From the NCBI GenBank assembly GCA_018064605.1, contig JAGHUX010000019.1:1-46942 (forward strand): 46,942 nucleotides of DNA, written 5' to 3'. Source of the DNA: Candidatus Limimorpha caballi. GTDB lineage: Bacteria > Bacteroidota > Bacteroidia > Bacteroidales > F082. The notes below the pieces were generated by a model, which saw nothing but the letters and a program-made list of their open reading frames with translations, was not told the DNA's origin and searched no databases. Each line of letters starts with the position of its first letter. Within the stretch, counting starts at the first letter, position 1. Positions 31,002-39,418 of the stretch are shown piece after piece. A program made the position numbers and the translations under genes.

Positions 31002-31277
31002 CTATTTGAAGAGATCTGAATGTGTGCCGGTATTGGTAAATTGCAGGATTAGCTTGTCTTCCTCTTGCTTCCAGATAAGCAGCCAGTCCGGTCTTATATG
31101 ACACTCAAAAAGCCCCTTGTAATTGCCAGTAAGCATGTGTTTTTTGTATTTCTTTGGCAAATCGCCTTTTTCTTTCAGAATGTCGATTGTTTCTGAAAGG
31201 AGATTCATGTCATATCCTCTTTTGGCGACAGCTTTGACGTTCTTTTTAAATTCGCCGGTGAATATTACCCTGTACAT
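31002..31277 (-). CDS. YafQ-family toxin (RelE/ParE superfamily), module 1
   Basis: The 91-residue product fits YafQ mRNA interferases: YRVIFTGEFKKNVKAVAKRG at the start, then LTGNYKGLFECHIRPDWLLIW (in pieces LTGNYKG, ECHIRPDWLLIW) and THSDLFK at the end. His in ECHI, Asp in PDW and the late His are the catalytic region in E. coli YafQ. Start overlaps the antitoxin stop by one base (TAATG). First of three tandem modules; its end is two residues shorter than the third copy (DLFK against DLFRKY). Confidence 0.88.
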   Translation of the reverse strand: MYRVIFTGEFKKNVKAVAKRGYDMNLLSETIDILKEKGDLPKKYKKHMLTGNYKGLFECHIRPDWLLIWKQEEDKLILQFTNTGTHSDLFK

Positions 31278-31486
31278 TACTTATTCAAGCATTGTTCTAA
31301 TAAATCCTTGCCGTCTTTTGCTTCAAACACTCTTCCCGCCTTCAGGTCGTCAAGAGACCTGTCGAGACTGTTCTTCTTTGTTTTTTTTACATCTTCGACT
31401 CTCATGTAAGATACTGATCTGATGATATTTGCAAGAAACTGTGCGTCTTTGTTTCTCTCATCATAGTGTACCGTCATTGTAACCAT
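31277..31486 (-). CDS. antitoxin of YafQ module 1
   Basis: Start at 31486 (MVTMTVHYDERNKDAQFLAN), because the promoter and operator at 31512-31540 lie inside the longer frame; 69 residues. An N-terminal beta-strand (TMTVHYDERNKDA) resembles the antitoxins of modules 2 and 3 (YTVT.(N/D)ERTN). The C-terminal half is charged, as expected for the part that wraps a toxin. Autoregulation through the operator is inferred. Confidence 0.78.
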   Translation of the reverse strand: MVTMTVHYDERNKDAQFLANIIRSVSYMRVEDVKKTKKNSLDRSLDDLKAGRVFEAKDGKDLLEQCLNK

Positions 31487-31511
31487 TGTGCTATTCTTTA
31501 TTTTCACGCTG

Positions 31512-31540
31512 CAAAGATACACATTATTTCGGAAACGAGT
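31512..31540 (-). promoter_or_regulatory. promoter and palindromic operator of TA module 1
   Basis: TATCTTTG (minus, 31512-31519) is followed upstream by the half-palindrome ACACATTATTTCGGAAACGAGT (in pieces ACACATTATTTC, GGAAACGAGT). The same block, better preserved, is found at modules 2 and 3. Confidence 0.65.
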
Positions 31541-31558
31541 TATAACAGACATGACTTT

Positions 31559-31844
31559 TTAATATTTCTGGAAGAGGTCTGAATGTGTGCCTGTCCTGAT
31601 TAATGACAGCAGACGGATTTCATCGTCTTTTGAATAGATTAACAGCCAGTCGGGTTTAATGTGGCATTCACGCGTTCCCTCAAAGTTGCCGTGAAGTGGG
31701 TGGTCTTTATGCTTCCGTTCAAATTTTTCACCTTTTTTGAAGTTTTTCAACAATGGAAATAAGGTCGTCAATATCAAGGCCGCGCTTTTTTGCCATCGCG
31801 ACATCCTTTTCGTACCTCGGTGATGCAAACAGGTTATAGAGCAT
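31559..31844 (-). pseudogene. YafQ-family toxin, module 2, frameshifted at an A6 run
   Basis: The start is MLYNLFASPRYEKDVAMAKK, then RGLDIDDLISIVEKLQKR and a stop. One base less in the A6 run at 31733-31738 (T6 on the plus strand) restores GEKFERKHKDHPLHGNFEG, then ECHIKPDWLLIY and THSDLFQKY, a complete YafQ end. So the gene is broken by one base in a homopolymer, unless slippage restores it. Overlaps the antitoxin by 11 bases. Confidence 0.82.
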
Positions 31845-32046
31845 ACATTCTCTCCTTAAATTCATCGAGGTTTTTGTAGTGTCTGCCTTTTCCGGCTTTT
31901 ACGTCTTTGATTGCCTGAAGTGTCTCTTCACTGCCGTTCTTTTCCTCTTCTTGTTTCAATTCCACCACTCCGAGTGACAGAAGATAATTGAGCAACGCCT
32001 TCCCGTCGTTAGTTCTTTCGTTTAGTGTTACTGTATAAGTTGCCAT
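31834..32046 (-). CDS. antitoxin of YafQ module 2
   Basis: The 70-residue product begins MATYTVTLNERTNDGKALLN, close to module 3 (MATYTVTIDERTNEGRGILA). The middle is Glu/Lys-rich and AGKGRHYKNLDEFKERMYAL ends it. It appears intact although its toxin is frameshifted, a common state in decaying modules. Confidence 0.8.
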   Translation of the reverse strand: MATYTVTLNERTNDGKALLNYLLSLGVVELKQEEEKNGSEETLQAIKDVKAGKGRHYKNLDEFKERMYAL

Positions 32047-32080
32047 AATCTTATAATTTTAAGTCTATTACTATCGGCTG

Positions 32081-32109
32081 CAAAGATACACATTATTTCG
32101 AAAATGTGT
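32081..32109 (-). promoter_or_regulatory. promoter and palindromic operator of TA module 2
   Basis: TATCTTTG (minus, 32081-32088) overlaps a 22-base palindrome (32088-32109), ACACATT...AATGTGT, centred on TTCGAA. Operator overlap with the promoter suggests autorepression. Confidence 0.7.
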
Positions 32110-32127
32110 AAGAACATGCGTGACTTT

Positions 32128-32409
32128 TTAATATTTCCGGAAGAGGTCGGAGTGTGTGCCGGTGCCAATCATAAGCATGACGAGTTCGTCATCATGTTTC
32201 TCCCAGACAAGGAGCCAGTTGGGTTTCAGGTGGCATTCCAGGCAGCCTTTGTATTCACCGGTGAGTTTGTGTGTCTTGTACCTTGCGGGAAGTTCGCCTT
32301 TTTCTTCGAGGATCTCCATTGCCTTTTTGATGACTTTCATGTCATAGCCTCTTTTGGCGCACATGTCGAAAGACTTGTCGAATTTCCTGGTGTACGAGAT
32401 CTTATACAT
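32128..32409 (-). CDS. YafQ-family toxin, module 3
   Basis: The complete 93-residue copy: MYKISYTRKFDKSFDMCAKR, LTGEYKGCLECHLKPNWLLV and GTHSDLFRKY. The Asp of the PDW motif is Asn here (PNW), which may reduce activity. It overlaps the antitoxin by 8 bases and has the same architecture as modules 1 and 2. Confidence 0.87.
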   Translation of the reverse strand: MYKISYTRKFDKSFDMCAKRGYDMKVIKKAMEILEEKGELPARYKTHKLTGEYKGCLECHLKPNWLLVWEKHDDELVMLMIGTGTHSDLFRKY

Positions 32410-32605
32410 TTACTCCGTGTTTCTTGAAATACTCGTCAACACTGTCGCATTCGGTGATGCGTCCGGCTTTCGCATCTTCAAGTGCCTCATCAAGGCCGCA
32501 TTTGCAGGGCTTCCTGAAGACCACACTTGAAGCCCGTTTCATTGCCGCGAGTATTCCGCGGCCTTCGTTTGTCCTTTCGTCGATTGTCACAGTGTACGTT
32601 GCCAT
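32402..32605 (-). CDS. antitoxin of YafQ module 3
   Basis: The 67-residue product MATYTVTIDERTNEGRGILA, then ...DEALEDAKAGRITECDSVDE, resembles module 2 at the N-terminus and module 1 in the AGR(V/I) part. Promoter 20 bases upstream. Confidence 0.8.
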   Translation of the reverse strand: MATYTVTIDERTNEGRGILAAMKRASSVVFRKPCKCGLDEALEDAKAGRITECDSVDEYFKKHGVNV

Positions 32606-32625
32606 AATTCTGAAATTTCACGCGG

Positions 32626-32654
32626 CAAAGATACACATTATTCCGGAAACGTGT
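32626..32654 (-). promoter_or_regulatory. promoter and palindromic operator of TA module 3
   Basis: TATCTTTG (minus, 32626-32633) next to the 22-base palindrome ACAC(A)TTATTCCGGAAACGTGT centred on CCGG (32633-32654). Confidence 0.7.
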
Positions 32655-32710
32655 AGTAATATGCGTGACTTTTTTGAGATTTGTAATCCTGTTGCAGGCG
32701 TAATTTCAGA

Positions 32711-32746
32711 TTAAAATAAAACAGGACGGTCACGATGGCCGTCCTG
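32711..32746 (-). terminator. Rho-independent terminator of the MFS gene
   Basis: CAGGACGG (32722-32729) pairs with CCGTCCTG (32739-32746); on the minus strand TTTTATTTT follows. It lies 32 bases after the MFS stop. Confidence 0.8.
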
Positions 32747-32777
32747 ATTTGTTGGTATCCGCGAAAAAACCGCGAGT

Positions 32778-34439
32778 TTACTTGATGTTAGGCTCTTCGA
32801 GTCCGAGGTGTTTCTTCTTGTCAACGGCCTTGAGTATCACTCCGATGACGAGTGCCGCGATGCCGAGGCAGGCGAGCATGATCAGCGGGGCGGTGTAGTT
32901 GTATGACACTGAAGCCACTTCAGGTGATATTTCGCCATTTGCAACTGCATTTACAAGGTCTCTGTTGCTGTTGTCGAGGACCTTGCCGATGAGCAGCGGG
33001 AACAGCCACAGACCGATGTTCTGGATCCAGAAGATGAGCGCGTAGGCTGAACCGATGATCTTCTCGTCAACGAGCTTCGGGACGCTCGGCCACAATGCCG
33101 CCGGCACGAGTGAGAACGACGCGCCGAGGACGAGGATCGTGACGTAGGCCACGATGACGCCGCCGACGGCGTTGCCCTTGAACATCGGGAGGATGAAAGC
33201 GAATGTCAGATGGCAGATGATGAGAAGCAGTGAGCCGACCATCAACATCGTGGCGGCCTTGCCTTTGTGGTCAACGGCGTTGCCGAGGATAGGCGTGATG
33301 GCGACTGCGAGCAGCGGGAACACCGCGAAGATTGTCTCCGCCGTGCCGCGCATGTAACCCATGTAGCAGTAAACGACGAGGGCGACGACGGCCAACGCCA
33401 TGAGACCGACCTTCATCGGTTTCTTCTTCGAGAAGTTGCTTGCGAAAGAGCCGGCTGCCACGACGAGCATGATGACGTACTGCACGATGGTGACGGTGTT
33501 GCTCGCCCAGAAACCTTCACCTGGTGTGAGCGTGAGGTTGCACTGGAGCATGTTGACGGCGTATTTCTGGAACGGGAAAATCGCTGAATAATAAAGCACG
33601 CAGAGAAGAGCCACGAGCCAGAATCCGAGGCTTGAGAGGATCTTGCCGATGTCTGACACCTTGAACGGGTCGTCTTTCTCTTCCGCCTCGCCGGTCTGAC
33701 CGTCGAGTTTCTTATCCATGAAGAAATAAACGATGAACATTATCAATGCGATGCAGAGAAGCACCACGCCGAATGCCACTGAACGTGAGACTTCGACTTC
33801 GCCGCCGAGCTTTGCAAAGAAAGGTGAGAAAATCATGCATGTGGCGACACCGAGACGTGCCAAAGCCATCTCTGAACCCATCGCCAAGGCTGTCTCACGG
33901 CCCTTGAACCATTTCACGATGCCACGCGACACGGTGATGCCGCCCATCTCAGCGCCGCAGCCGAAGAACATGAAACCGACAGCCGCCAGCTTCGCCGACG
34001 CCGGCATGCCTCTGTAGAACGGGGAGACGCCGAGCTCGTCGAACAACGGGATGTAGTTGAGGTTGTTGGTGAACCATGCTTCGAGGCTGCTGCCCATGAA
34101 TGCCTTTGAAATGGCGTAGTATTCAATCAACGCGCCGAAAAGCATCACGCCGCCTGAAAGGACCGCGGTGAAACGCACTCCCATCTTGTCGAGGATGATG
34201 CCCGCGAAGATGAGGAAGAACACGAACACGTTGAGGAATGTCTCAGCACCCTGCATGGTGCCGAAGGCTGTTGAGTCCCAGAGACGTCCGCCGTGCTCAG
34301 GCGCGAGCATCATGAGGTCCTTGATGGGTGACAAGATGTCCATGAAAATGTAGGCGCAGAACATCGCCAACGCCAAGAGTAACAAGGCGGTCCATCTCAT
34401 CGCCGCACTGTCACGTAAAGTTTGAATTTTTTCTGTCAT
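32778..34439 (-). CDS. MFS transporter
   Basis: The 553-residue inner-membrane protein has about 12 hydrophobic segments and a large hydrophilic loop near 250-265 (DKKLDGQTGEAEEKDDPF). It fits the major facilitator superfamily, close to MFSD1-like carriers: LDKMGVRFTAVLSGGVMLFG (in pieces LDKMGVRF, LSGGVMLFG) is the loop after TM2, with D-x-x-G-x-R, and GGITVSRGIVKWFKGRE the part after TM5. The substrate is unknown. It is followed by a strong terminator and has AAAGTTTATAA-word repeats upstream. Single gene. Confidence 0.83.
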   Translation of the reverse strand: MTEKIQTLRDSAAMRWTALLLLALAMFCAYIFMDILSPIKDLMMLAPEHGGRLWDSTAFGTMQGAETFLNVFVFFLIFAGIILDKMGVRFTAVLSGGVMLFGALIEYYAISKAFMGSSLEAWFTNNLNYIPLFDELGVSPFYRGMPASAKLAAVGFMFFGCGAEMGGITVSRGIVKWFKGRETALAMGSEMALARLGVATCMIFSPFFAKLGGEVEVSRSVAFGVVLLCIALIMFIVYFFMDKKLDGQTGEAEEKDDPFKVSDIGKILSSLGFWLVALLCVLYYSAIFPFQKYAVNMLQCNLTLTPGEGFWASNTVTIVQYVIMLVVAAGSFASNFSKKKPMKVGLMALAVVALVVYCYMGYMRGTAETIFAVFPLLAVAITPILGNAVDHKGKAATMLMVGSLLLIICHLTFAFILPMFKGNAVGGVIVAYVTILVLGASFSLVPAALWPSVPKLVDEKIIGSAYALIFWIQNIGLWLFPLLIGKVLDNSNRDLVNAVANGEISPEVASVSYNYTAPLIMLACLGIAALVIGVILKAVDKKKHLGLEEPNIK

Positions 34440-34445
34440 ATCTGT

Positions 34446-34540
34446 TATTTTTAAAGTTTATAAAGTTTTAAAGTTTATAAAGTTTTAAAGTTCATAAAGT
34501 TAAAAGTGGTGTGGCGCTTTCAGACTTTATGAACTTTATA
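34446..34540. repeat. (TAAAGTTTA)n array with 14-bp hairpin
   Basis: Words such as AAAGTTTATAAAGTTTT fill the gap between the M16 and MFS genes. AAAGTTCATAAAGT (34487-34500) pairs perfectly with ACTTTATGAACTTT (34524-34537) around a GC-rich loop. Confidence 0.8.
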
Positions 34541-34552
34541 CTTTCTGACTGT

Positions 34553-37357
34553 TTATCTCGCCGGAAGTTGTACGATTTCCTTCTTCCAGCCTTTGATGAC
34601 TTCCTTCGTGAAGTCGGCGAGGGTCTGCGGCTTGATGCTCTTCACGATGCCGTCGTGTTCGGCTTCGATGTTGACACCGTCCTCGTTGTACCTCTTCAAC
34701 GCGCTCATCCAGAAGCTGTTCTCTTCGAGGTCCTCCGCGCGTTTCTTGTAGAAGTTCTCGATGACCTTGTTGAGGTCTTCCGCCGCCGGGCCGTTTTCGG
34801 CGACGTCGTTCAAGCCGTCATAGACTTTGCCCATGAGCTTCTTGTAGATCTCGTCGTTCGTGTCGAAGGCAATGAGGAACAGATAAGCGTTCTTCGGCTT
34901 GTCCATGATCTGCCCCATGACGCCGACGCCGTAGGTGCCGCCTTCTTCCTCACGGATGGTGCGTGTGTAATAGATGTCCATCAAGTCGCCGAGAGCGTCC
35001 ATGTAAAGCTCGTTACGGTAGTTGTAATCCATCTTGCCATTGATAATCATGTAGATTGTGGTCTTGGGATTCTGCATCTGGTTGGTGAAGTGGCAGATGT
35101 TGTCTTTCTCAGGGATGCCGAGGTTGATGTCTTTCCAGTTGTCTTTGCGTTTGTTCTTCTTCAACGATGCGAGATATTGCTCGACCAGCGGCTTGAACTG
35201 GTTCTCGTCGATGTTGCCCACGAAGTAGAACGTGAAGTTGTTCGGGTCCGCGAAACGGTCCTTGTAGTATTCCATCGCCTTCTCGTAGTCGATCTTGTCG
35301 AGGTCGGCGGCTTTCATCCTCATGCGGAGCGGGTGGTTGCCGTACATGACGCTCGTCAGTGAGTCGGTGAATCTGACCATCGGGTCGAGTTCGGCGTTCT
35401 CGAGCATCCCGCGGCTGCGCTCGATGTACGACTGGAACGCCTCCTTGTCGGCGCGTGGGCTTGTGAAGTACAGGTGGATGAGCTGCATCATCGTCTCAAG
35501 GTCTTTGGGCGTGCTCATGCCGCCTATGCTTTCTGAATATGTTGAGATTGAGGGTCTCACGCTGACTTTCTTGCCTGCGAGCACCTTCGGGAGGTCGATG
35601 GCGCTGAAGTCGCCGACACCGCCGATGCTGATGAGCTCGGGAAGTGCCTGAAGTGTGATTGGGTCATCCTGCGGAAGCGCCGAGATGCCGCCGTAGCTCA
35701 CCGCGCTGAAGCGGATCTCATCTTCCTTGAAGTTGGTCTTCTTGTAAATGACCTTCATGCCGTTGCTGAGCGTCATCATAGTGGCGTCGAGTTCGGCGAT
35801 GGCTTCTTCTTTCTTGATCTTGCCGGGTTTTGGCATGTTGGCTACGATAGGGCCGTCGAACACCTCTTCCTCGTATGCCTCGACTTCGGCTGCGTTGGCT
35901 TTCTCGTAGGCGGCGAGGATCTCTTCCTTGGTCGGAAGCACTTCGCCTTCTTTCTGAGGGGCGGTGACGGTGATGACGAGGTTGTTTTCAGGGATGAGCT
36001 GCTGCGCCATCATGTTGATGACTTCGAGCGGGAGGTTCGGCACAATCTGGCCGTAATATGTGTATTCCGTCTCGATGCCCATCATCGGCTCGTTGTAGAG
36101 GAAGTGGCTGAGGCATTCGTTGACGTAGCTGCTGTTGTCGGTGTTGTTCCTCTCTTTGTATTGGCTCTCAACCTGTTTCATGAAGTCGGCCTTGGCTCTC
36201 TCGTATTCCGATGCGGTGAAGCCGAACTGCTGCATGCGTTTGTTCTCGGTGACAAGGGCCGTGAGCGCCTCGTCGATGCCGGCGGCGTCTTTCGCCATCG
36301 CCATGCTTGTCCATGCGTCCTTGGTAGGGGAGATGTAATAGCTTGAATAATAGCTGTAACCATACACGAAAGGCGGGTTGGCCTTCTGCGTGAGTTCTCT
36401 CAGACGGTTGATCTGCATCGTCGAAATCATGCTGAGCATGTAGTTGGCCATCCAGTATTGCATGTCATTCTTCAATGAGTCAGGGGTCGCGTCGCATTTG
36501 TAATAAAGGCTGACCTCGTAGTTGGTCTGTTCGGGGTCGGAGCAGATGGCGACGATTGGCTCTTCGTTGTCGTCGATCATGAACTGCGGTCTCGGTGCCG
36601 GGTTGACCGGCGCCTTGATGTCGGCGAACATCTCTTTGATGCGTGCTTCGATGGCATCAACATCTATGTCGCCGACTATGATAAGACCTTGTAGGTCAGG
36701 GCGATACCATTTGTGATAGTAGTCGCGGAGTGTCTGGTACTCGAAGTTGGCGACGACTTCCGGGAGCCCGCCTGGGAGACGGTTCGCGTAAGGGCTGTTC
36801 GGGTACATGACGGGGAGGAGCTGTTTCATGATGCGCTCGCTCGCGTCTTCGCGTGTGCGCAGCTCTTCGAGGATGACGCCGCGCTCGCTGTCGATCTCGC
36901 TTTCTTCGAGTGCGATGAAGCTCGACCAGTCGTGGAGGATGAGGAGGCAGGTGTCAACGAGGCCGGGGAGGTCCGTCGGGACTTCAGTCACCATATACAC
37001 TGTCTGGTCGATGCCTGTGCCGGCGTTGAGGTTCTCGCCGAACTTGATGCCGCGGCTCTGGAGATATTCGCGGAGCATCATGCCCGGAAGGTTGGTGGTG
37101 CCGTTGAACGCCATGTGCTCGAGGAAGTGGGCGAGGCCGCGCTGACTCTCCTCTTCAAGCACCGAGCCGACCTTCTGCGCGATGTAGAAATTGGCGCGCT
37201 TCGCCGGTTTCTCGTTGTGACGGATGTAGTACGTCATGCCGTTGTCCAGCTTCCCGTGACGCACGTTCGGGTCCATCGGACATGGCATCGCCTGCTGGGC
37301 GAAACCGCTCACTGCGAATGTCGCGATGAGCAGCAATGATAAGAATAACTTTTTCAT
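34553..37357 (-). CDS. M16-family (insulinase/PqqL-like) zinc metalloprotease
   Basis: The 934-residue protein has a signal peptide (MKKLFLSLLLIATFAVSGFAQ) and the inverted zinc motif HFLEH at 77-81 (GLAHFLEHMAFNGTTN); the third ligand Glu is in ESEIDSERGVILEE near 155. Repeated M16/M16_C halves follow: RWYRPDLQGLIIVGDID-type strand near 215 and YKDRFADPNNFTFYFVGNID (in two pieces) near 720, the second inactive half. It should degrade peptides in the periplasm or outside. Length is usual for the two-half PqqL-like proteins. Single gene, ends near the word array. Confidence 0.92.
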   Translation of the reverse strand: MKKLFLSLLLIATFAVSGFAQQAMPCPMDPNVRHGKLDNGMTYYIRHNEKPAKRANFYIAQKVGSVLEEESQRGLAHFLEHMAFNGTTNLPGMMLREYLQSRGIKFGENLNAGTGIDQTVYMVTEVPTDLPGLVDTCLLILHDWSSFIALEESEIDSERGVILEELRTREDASERIMKQLLPVMYPNSPYANRLPGGLPEVVANFEYQTLRDYYHKWYRPDLQGLIIVGDIDVDAIEARIKEMFADIKAPVNPAPRPQFMIDDNEEPIVAICSDPEQTNYEVSLYYKCDATPDSLKNDMQYWMANYMLSMISTMQINRLRELTQKANPPFVYGYSYYSSYYISPTKDAWTSMAMAKDAAGIDEALTALVTENKRMQQFGFTASEYERAKADFMKQVESQYKERNNTDNSSYVNECLSHFLYNEPMMGIETEYTYYGQIVPNLPLEVINMMAQQLIPENNLVITVTAPQKEGEVLPTKEEILAAYEKANAAEVEAYEEEVFDGPIVANMPKPGKIKKEEAIAELDATMMTLSNGMKVIYKKTNFKEDEIRFSAVSYGGISALPQDDPITLQALPELISIGGVGDFSAIDLPKVLAGKKVSVRPSISTYSESIGGMSTPKDLETMMQLIHLYFTSPRADKEAFQSYIERSRGMLENAELDPMVRFTDSLTSVMYGNHPLRMRMKAADLDKIDYEKAMEYYKDRFADPNNFTFYFVGNIDENQFKPLVEQYLASLKKNKRKDNWKDINLGIPEKDNICHFTNQMQNPKTTIYMIINGKMDYNYRNELYMDALGDLMDIYYTRTIREEEGGTYGVGVMGQIMDKPKNAYLFLIAFDTNDEIYKKLMGKVYDGLNDVAENGPAAEDLNKVIENFYKKRAEDLEENSFWMSALKRYNEDGVNIEAEHDGIVKSIKPQTLADFTKEVIKGWKKEIVQLPAR

Positions 37358-37411
37358 TTGTTTTGAACTTTTAAATTATTTAGTATTTTAATTTTTAACA
37401 TGTGTTTCACA

Positions 37412-37449
37412 ACTTCTCTCTCTTAACTCTCCTCTCTCCTCTCTTAACT
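37412..37449. repeat. (AACTCTCCTCTC)n word array
   Basis: TTCTCTCTCTTAACTCTC and CTCTCCTCTCTTAAC words cover the gap to rsmG and run up to its stop codon. The same words occur at 42236-42285 and 46339-46380. Confidence 0.7.
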
Positions 37450-38074
37450 AATAAAGCTGAATCACGTATTTCCCCTCAAAATACGGCTCCTCGAACCATC
37501 TGCTGATTGCCGTCATGTTGCGTTTCCAGTTTTTCGGGACGCTGCGCAGTTCTTCCTCGATGTCGCCACCTTTTAAATATAGGACACCGCCGGCCTCGAT
37601 GTCGTTGGTGATTCTCAATTTCCCGTTGCACCATTTCACGAAGTCGGGGAGTTGCGTGACGGCGCGGCTCACGATGACGTCGAACTTCTCCTTGATGTTC
37701 TCGGCGCGGTCATTCAACGCCGTAACGTTCTCCAAACCAAGCTTTTCCTTCACGTCCTGGACGACTTTTATCTTCTTGCCGATGCTGTCAACGAGCAGGA
37801 ATTTCGTCTGCGGAAACATTATCGCAAGCGGGATTCCGGGGAAGCCGCCGCCTGTGCCGATGTCCATCACCTTCATGCCCGGAAGCAGGTCGAAATATTT
37901 CGCAATGGCAAGAGAATGAAGCACATGGTGTTCGTAGAAATTCTCCATGTCCTTGCGCGAAATCAGGTTTATCTTGCTGTTCCAATCTTCATAAAGCGGC
38001 GCAAGCTGCTCAAATTGTGATAGTTGCTCCAGCTTCAGATCCGGAAAATATTTTTTTATCAAGAAATGTTCCAT
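37448..38074 (-). CDS. rsmG: 16S rRNA (guanine-527-N7)-methyltransferase
   Basis: The 208-residue product is the usual length and has the SAM-binding loop VMDIGTGGGFPGIPLAI near residue 70 and the later VSRAVTQLPDFVKW. RsmG adds m7G527 to 16S rRNA in the 530 loop; loss gives low-level streptomycin resistance. Start supported by the promoter at 38092. Confidence 0.95.
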   Translation of the reverse strand: MEHFLIKKYFPDLKLEQLSQFEQLAPLYEDWNSKINLISRKDMENFYEHHVLHSLAIAKYFDLLPGMKVMDIGTGGGFPGIPLAIMFPQTKFLLVDSIGKKIKVVQDVKEKLGLENVTALNDRAENIKEKFDVIVSRAVTQLPDFVKWCNGKLRITNDIEAGGVLYLKGGDIEEELRSVPKNWKRNMTAISRWFEEPYFEGKYVIQLY

Positions 38075-38091
38075 TTTATAATTTTAACCCG

Positions 38092-38099
38092 CAAAGATA
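38092..38099 (-). promoter_or_regulatory. TATCTTTG promoter of rsmG
   Basis: Minus-strand TATCTTTGCGGG, 17 bases before the rsmG start. Confidence 0.6.
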
Positions 38100-38204
38100 C
38101 AAAAAAAGTTATAAGGTTGTAAATTTTTTGAAGTTAAAAGTTTCACATCCGTGGCAATGGCATTTATTGTTGAATTAATTGATGTCGGCTTTGATAATTT
38201 TTAT

Positions 38205-38212
38205 TATTTTTG
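38205..38212 (+). promoter_or_regulatory. TATTTTTG promoter element
   Basis: TTATTATTTTTGCACG lies just before the glucosaminidase gene and decides between its possible starts. Confidence 0.6.
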
Positions 38213-38230
38213 CACGTTTTAATGTTCGCG

Positions 38231-39280
38231 ATGCCGAGGAAAATTTGTATAATAACGTTGATAATCATGTCTTTGGTGAGTGTAAATTGCTTTGCGCAGA
38301 AGCAGCAGAGCAAGGAGACGCTCGATTACATCGAAAAATACAAGGACATCGCCATGACCGAGATGGTGAAGAATAAGATTCCTGCGTCGATAACTCTTGC
38401 GCAGGGGATTCTTGAGTCGGGCAGCGGCAACAGCGTTCTCGCCAAAAAAGGCAACAATCATTTCGGGATAAAATGCCACAGCGACTGGAAAGGCAAGACG
38501 ATGCGGATGGACGACGACGCGCCGAAGGAGTGCTTCCGCGTATATGACAGCGCAGAAGAGTCGTTCCGCGACCACTCCAATTTTCTGAAACGCGACCGTT
38601 ATAAAGCACTCTTCGACCTGAAAATCACTGACTATCAAGGCTGGGCGAAGGGATTGAAGAAAGCCGGCTACGCCACACTGCCGACGTACGCCTCTGTGCT
38701 CATCAAACTCATTGAGAATTACGAGCTTTACAAATACGACGAGATGGTGATGAGCGGGAAGTTCAAGGTCAAAGGCAAAAAGGAAAAAGAAAAGGTCAAA
38801 ACTGTGGAGCCGGATGGCGGCGGCAAGCAACAGAAGCCCGTTGACGCGAAGAAACAGAAACGCCTGAGGGAACGCGCCGAGAGACAGCAGGTCGCGGTCC
38901 CTTCTCTTGAGAAATGTACAGTCGTAGGTGTCACGTCGGGCCGTCATTACATCCGCGAGAACTTCGGGGTGAAGTTCATCTTCACGAAGGAGAACGACAA
39001 CATAGACACCCTGGCTGAAGAACTCGGAGTGTACAGGTATCAGCTGGTTAAATATAACGACCTCGGAAAGAAGACCACCTTCCGGGAAGGCGAGGTGCTT
39101 TATGTCGAGCCGAAACGTCTGAATGCAGTCAGCGGCTACAAATATCATGTCATACAAAAAGGTGAGACGCTGTCGCACGTCTCGCGCCTTTATGCGGTCC
39201 GCCTGAAAAGACTGTTCAAAATGAACGACTTGGACGAGAACTCGGTGCTTCAGGTGGGGCAGGTGATAAAGCTGAGATAG
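38231..39280 (+). CDS. GH73-type glucosaminidase with LysM
   Basis: I place the start at 38231 (MPRKICIITLIIMSLVSVNC, signal peptide to FAQ) because earlier TTG/ATG codons overlap the promoter or transcription start; 349 residues. Residues about 35-175 form the glucosaminidase domain: ASITLAQGILESGSGNS (catalytic Glu in LESG), NNHFGIKCHSDWKG and AEESFRDHSNFL. A Lys/Arg-rich linker follows (about 190-235), then a weak and a clear LysM; the clear one is YHVIQKGETLSHVSRLYAVR near 300. It should cut peptidoglycan between N-acetylglucosamine and N-acetylmuramic acid, held to the wall by LysM. Confidence 0.9.
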   Translation: MPRKICIITLIIMSLVSVNCFAQKQQSKETLDYIEKYKDIAMTEMVKNKIPASITLAQGILESGSGNSVLAKKGNNHFGIKCHSDWKGKTMRMDDDAPKECFRVYDSAEESFRDHSNFLKRDRYKALFDLKITDYQGWAKGLKKAGYATLPTYASVLIKLIENYELYKYDEMVMSGKFKVKGKKEKEKVKTVEPDGGGKQQKPVDAKKQKRLRERAERQQVAVPSLEKCTVVGVTSGRHYIRENFGVKFIFTKENDNIDTLAEELGVYRYQLVKYNDLGKKTTFREGEVLYVEPKRLNAVSGYKYHVIQKGETLSHVSRLYAVRLKRLFKMNDLDENSVLQVGQVIKLR

Positions 39281-39283
39281 TTG

Positions 39284-39418
39284 GAAAGTTATAAAGTTTA
39301 TAAAGTTTGTAAAGTTATAAAGTTTATAAAGTTATAAAGTGGCTGGCGCGTGACAATCATCTTGCGTCAGTTTCTCAAATCACTAATAACTAATGACTAA
39401 CAACTAATCTCTAATCTC
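39284..39418. repeat. (AAAGTTTATAAAGTT)n and (AACTAAT)n word arrays
   Basis: AGTTTATAAAGTTTGTAAAG-type words, a 40-base unique core, then CTAATAACTAATGACTAAC words up to the uvrA stop. It lies between convergent genes. Confidence 0.75.

Noticed and set aside
38219..39178. 319-codon minus-strand frame opposite the glucosaminidase
   Set aside because: The plus-strand product has full GH73 and LysM motifs; the antisense product has no recognisable features.
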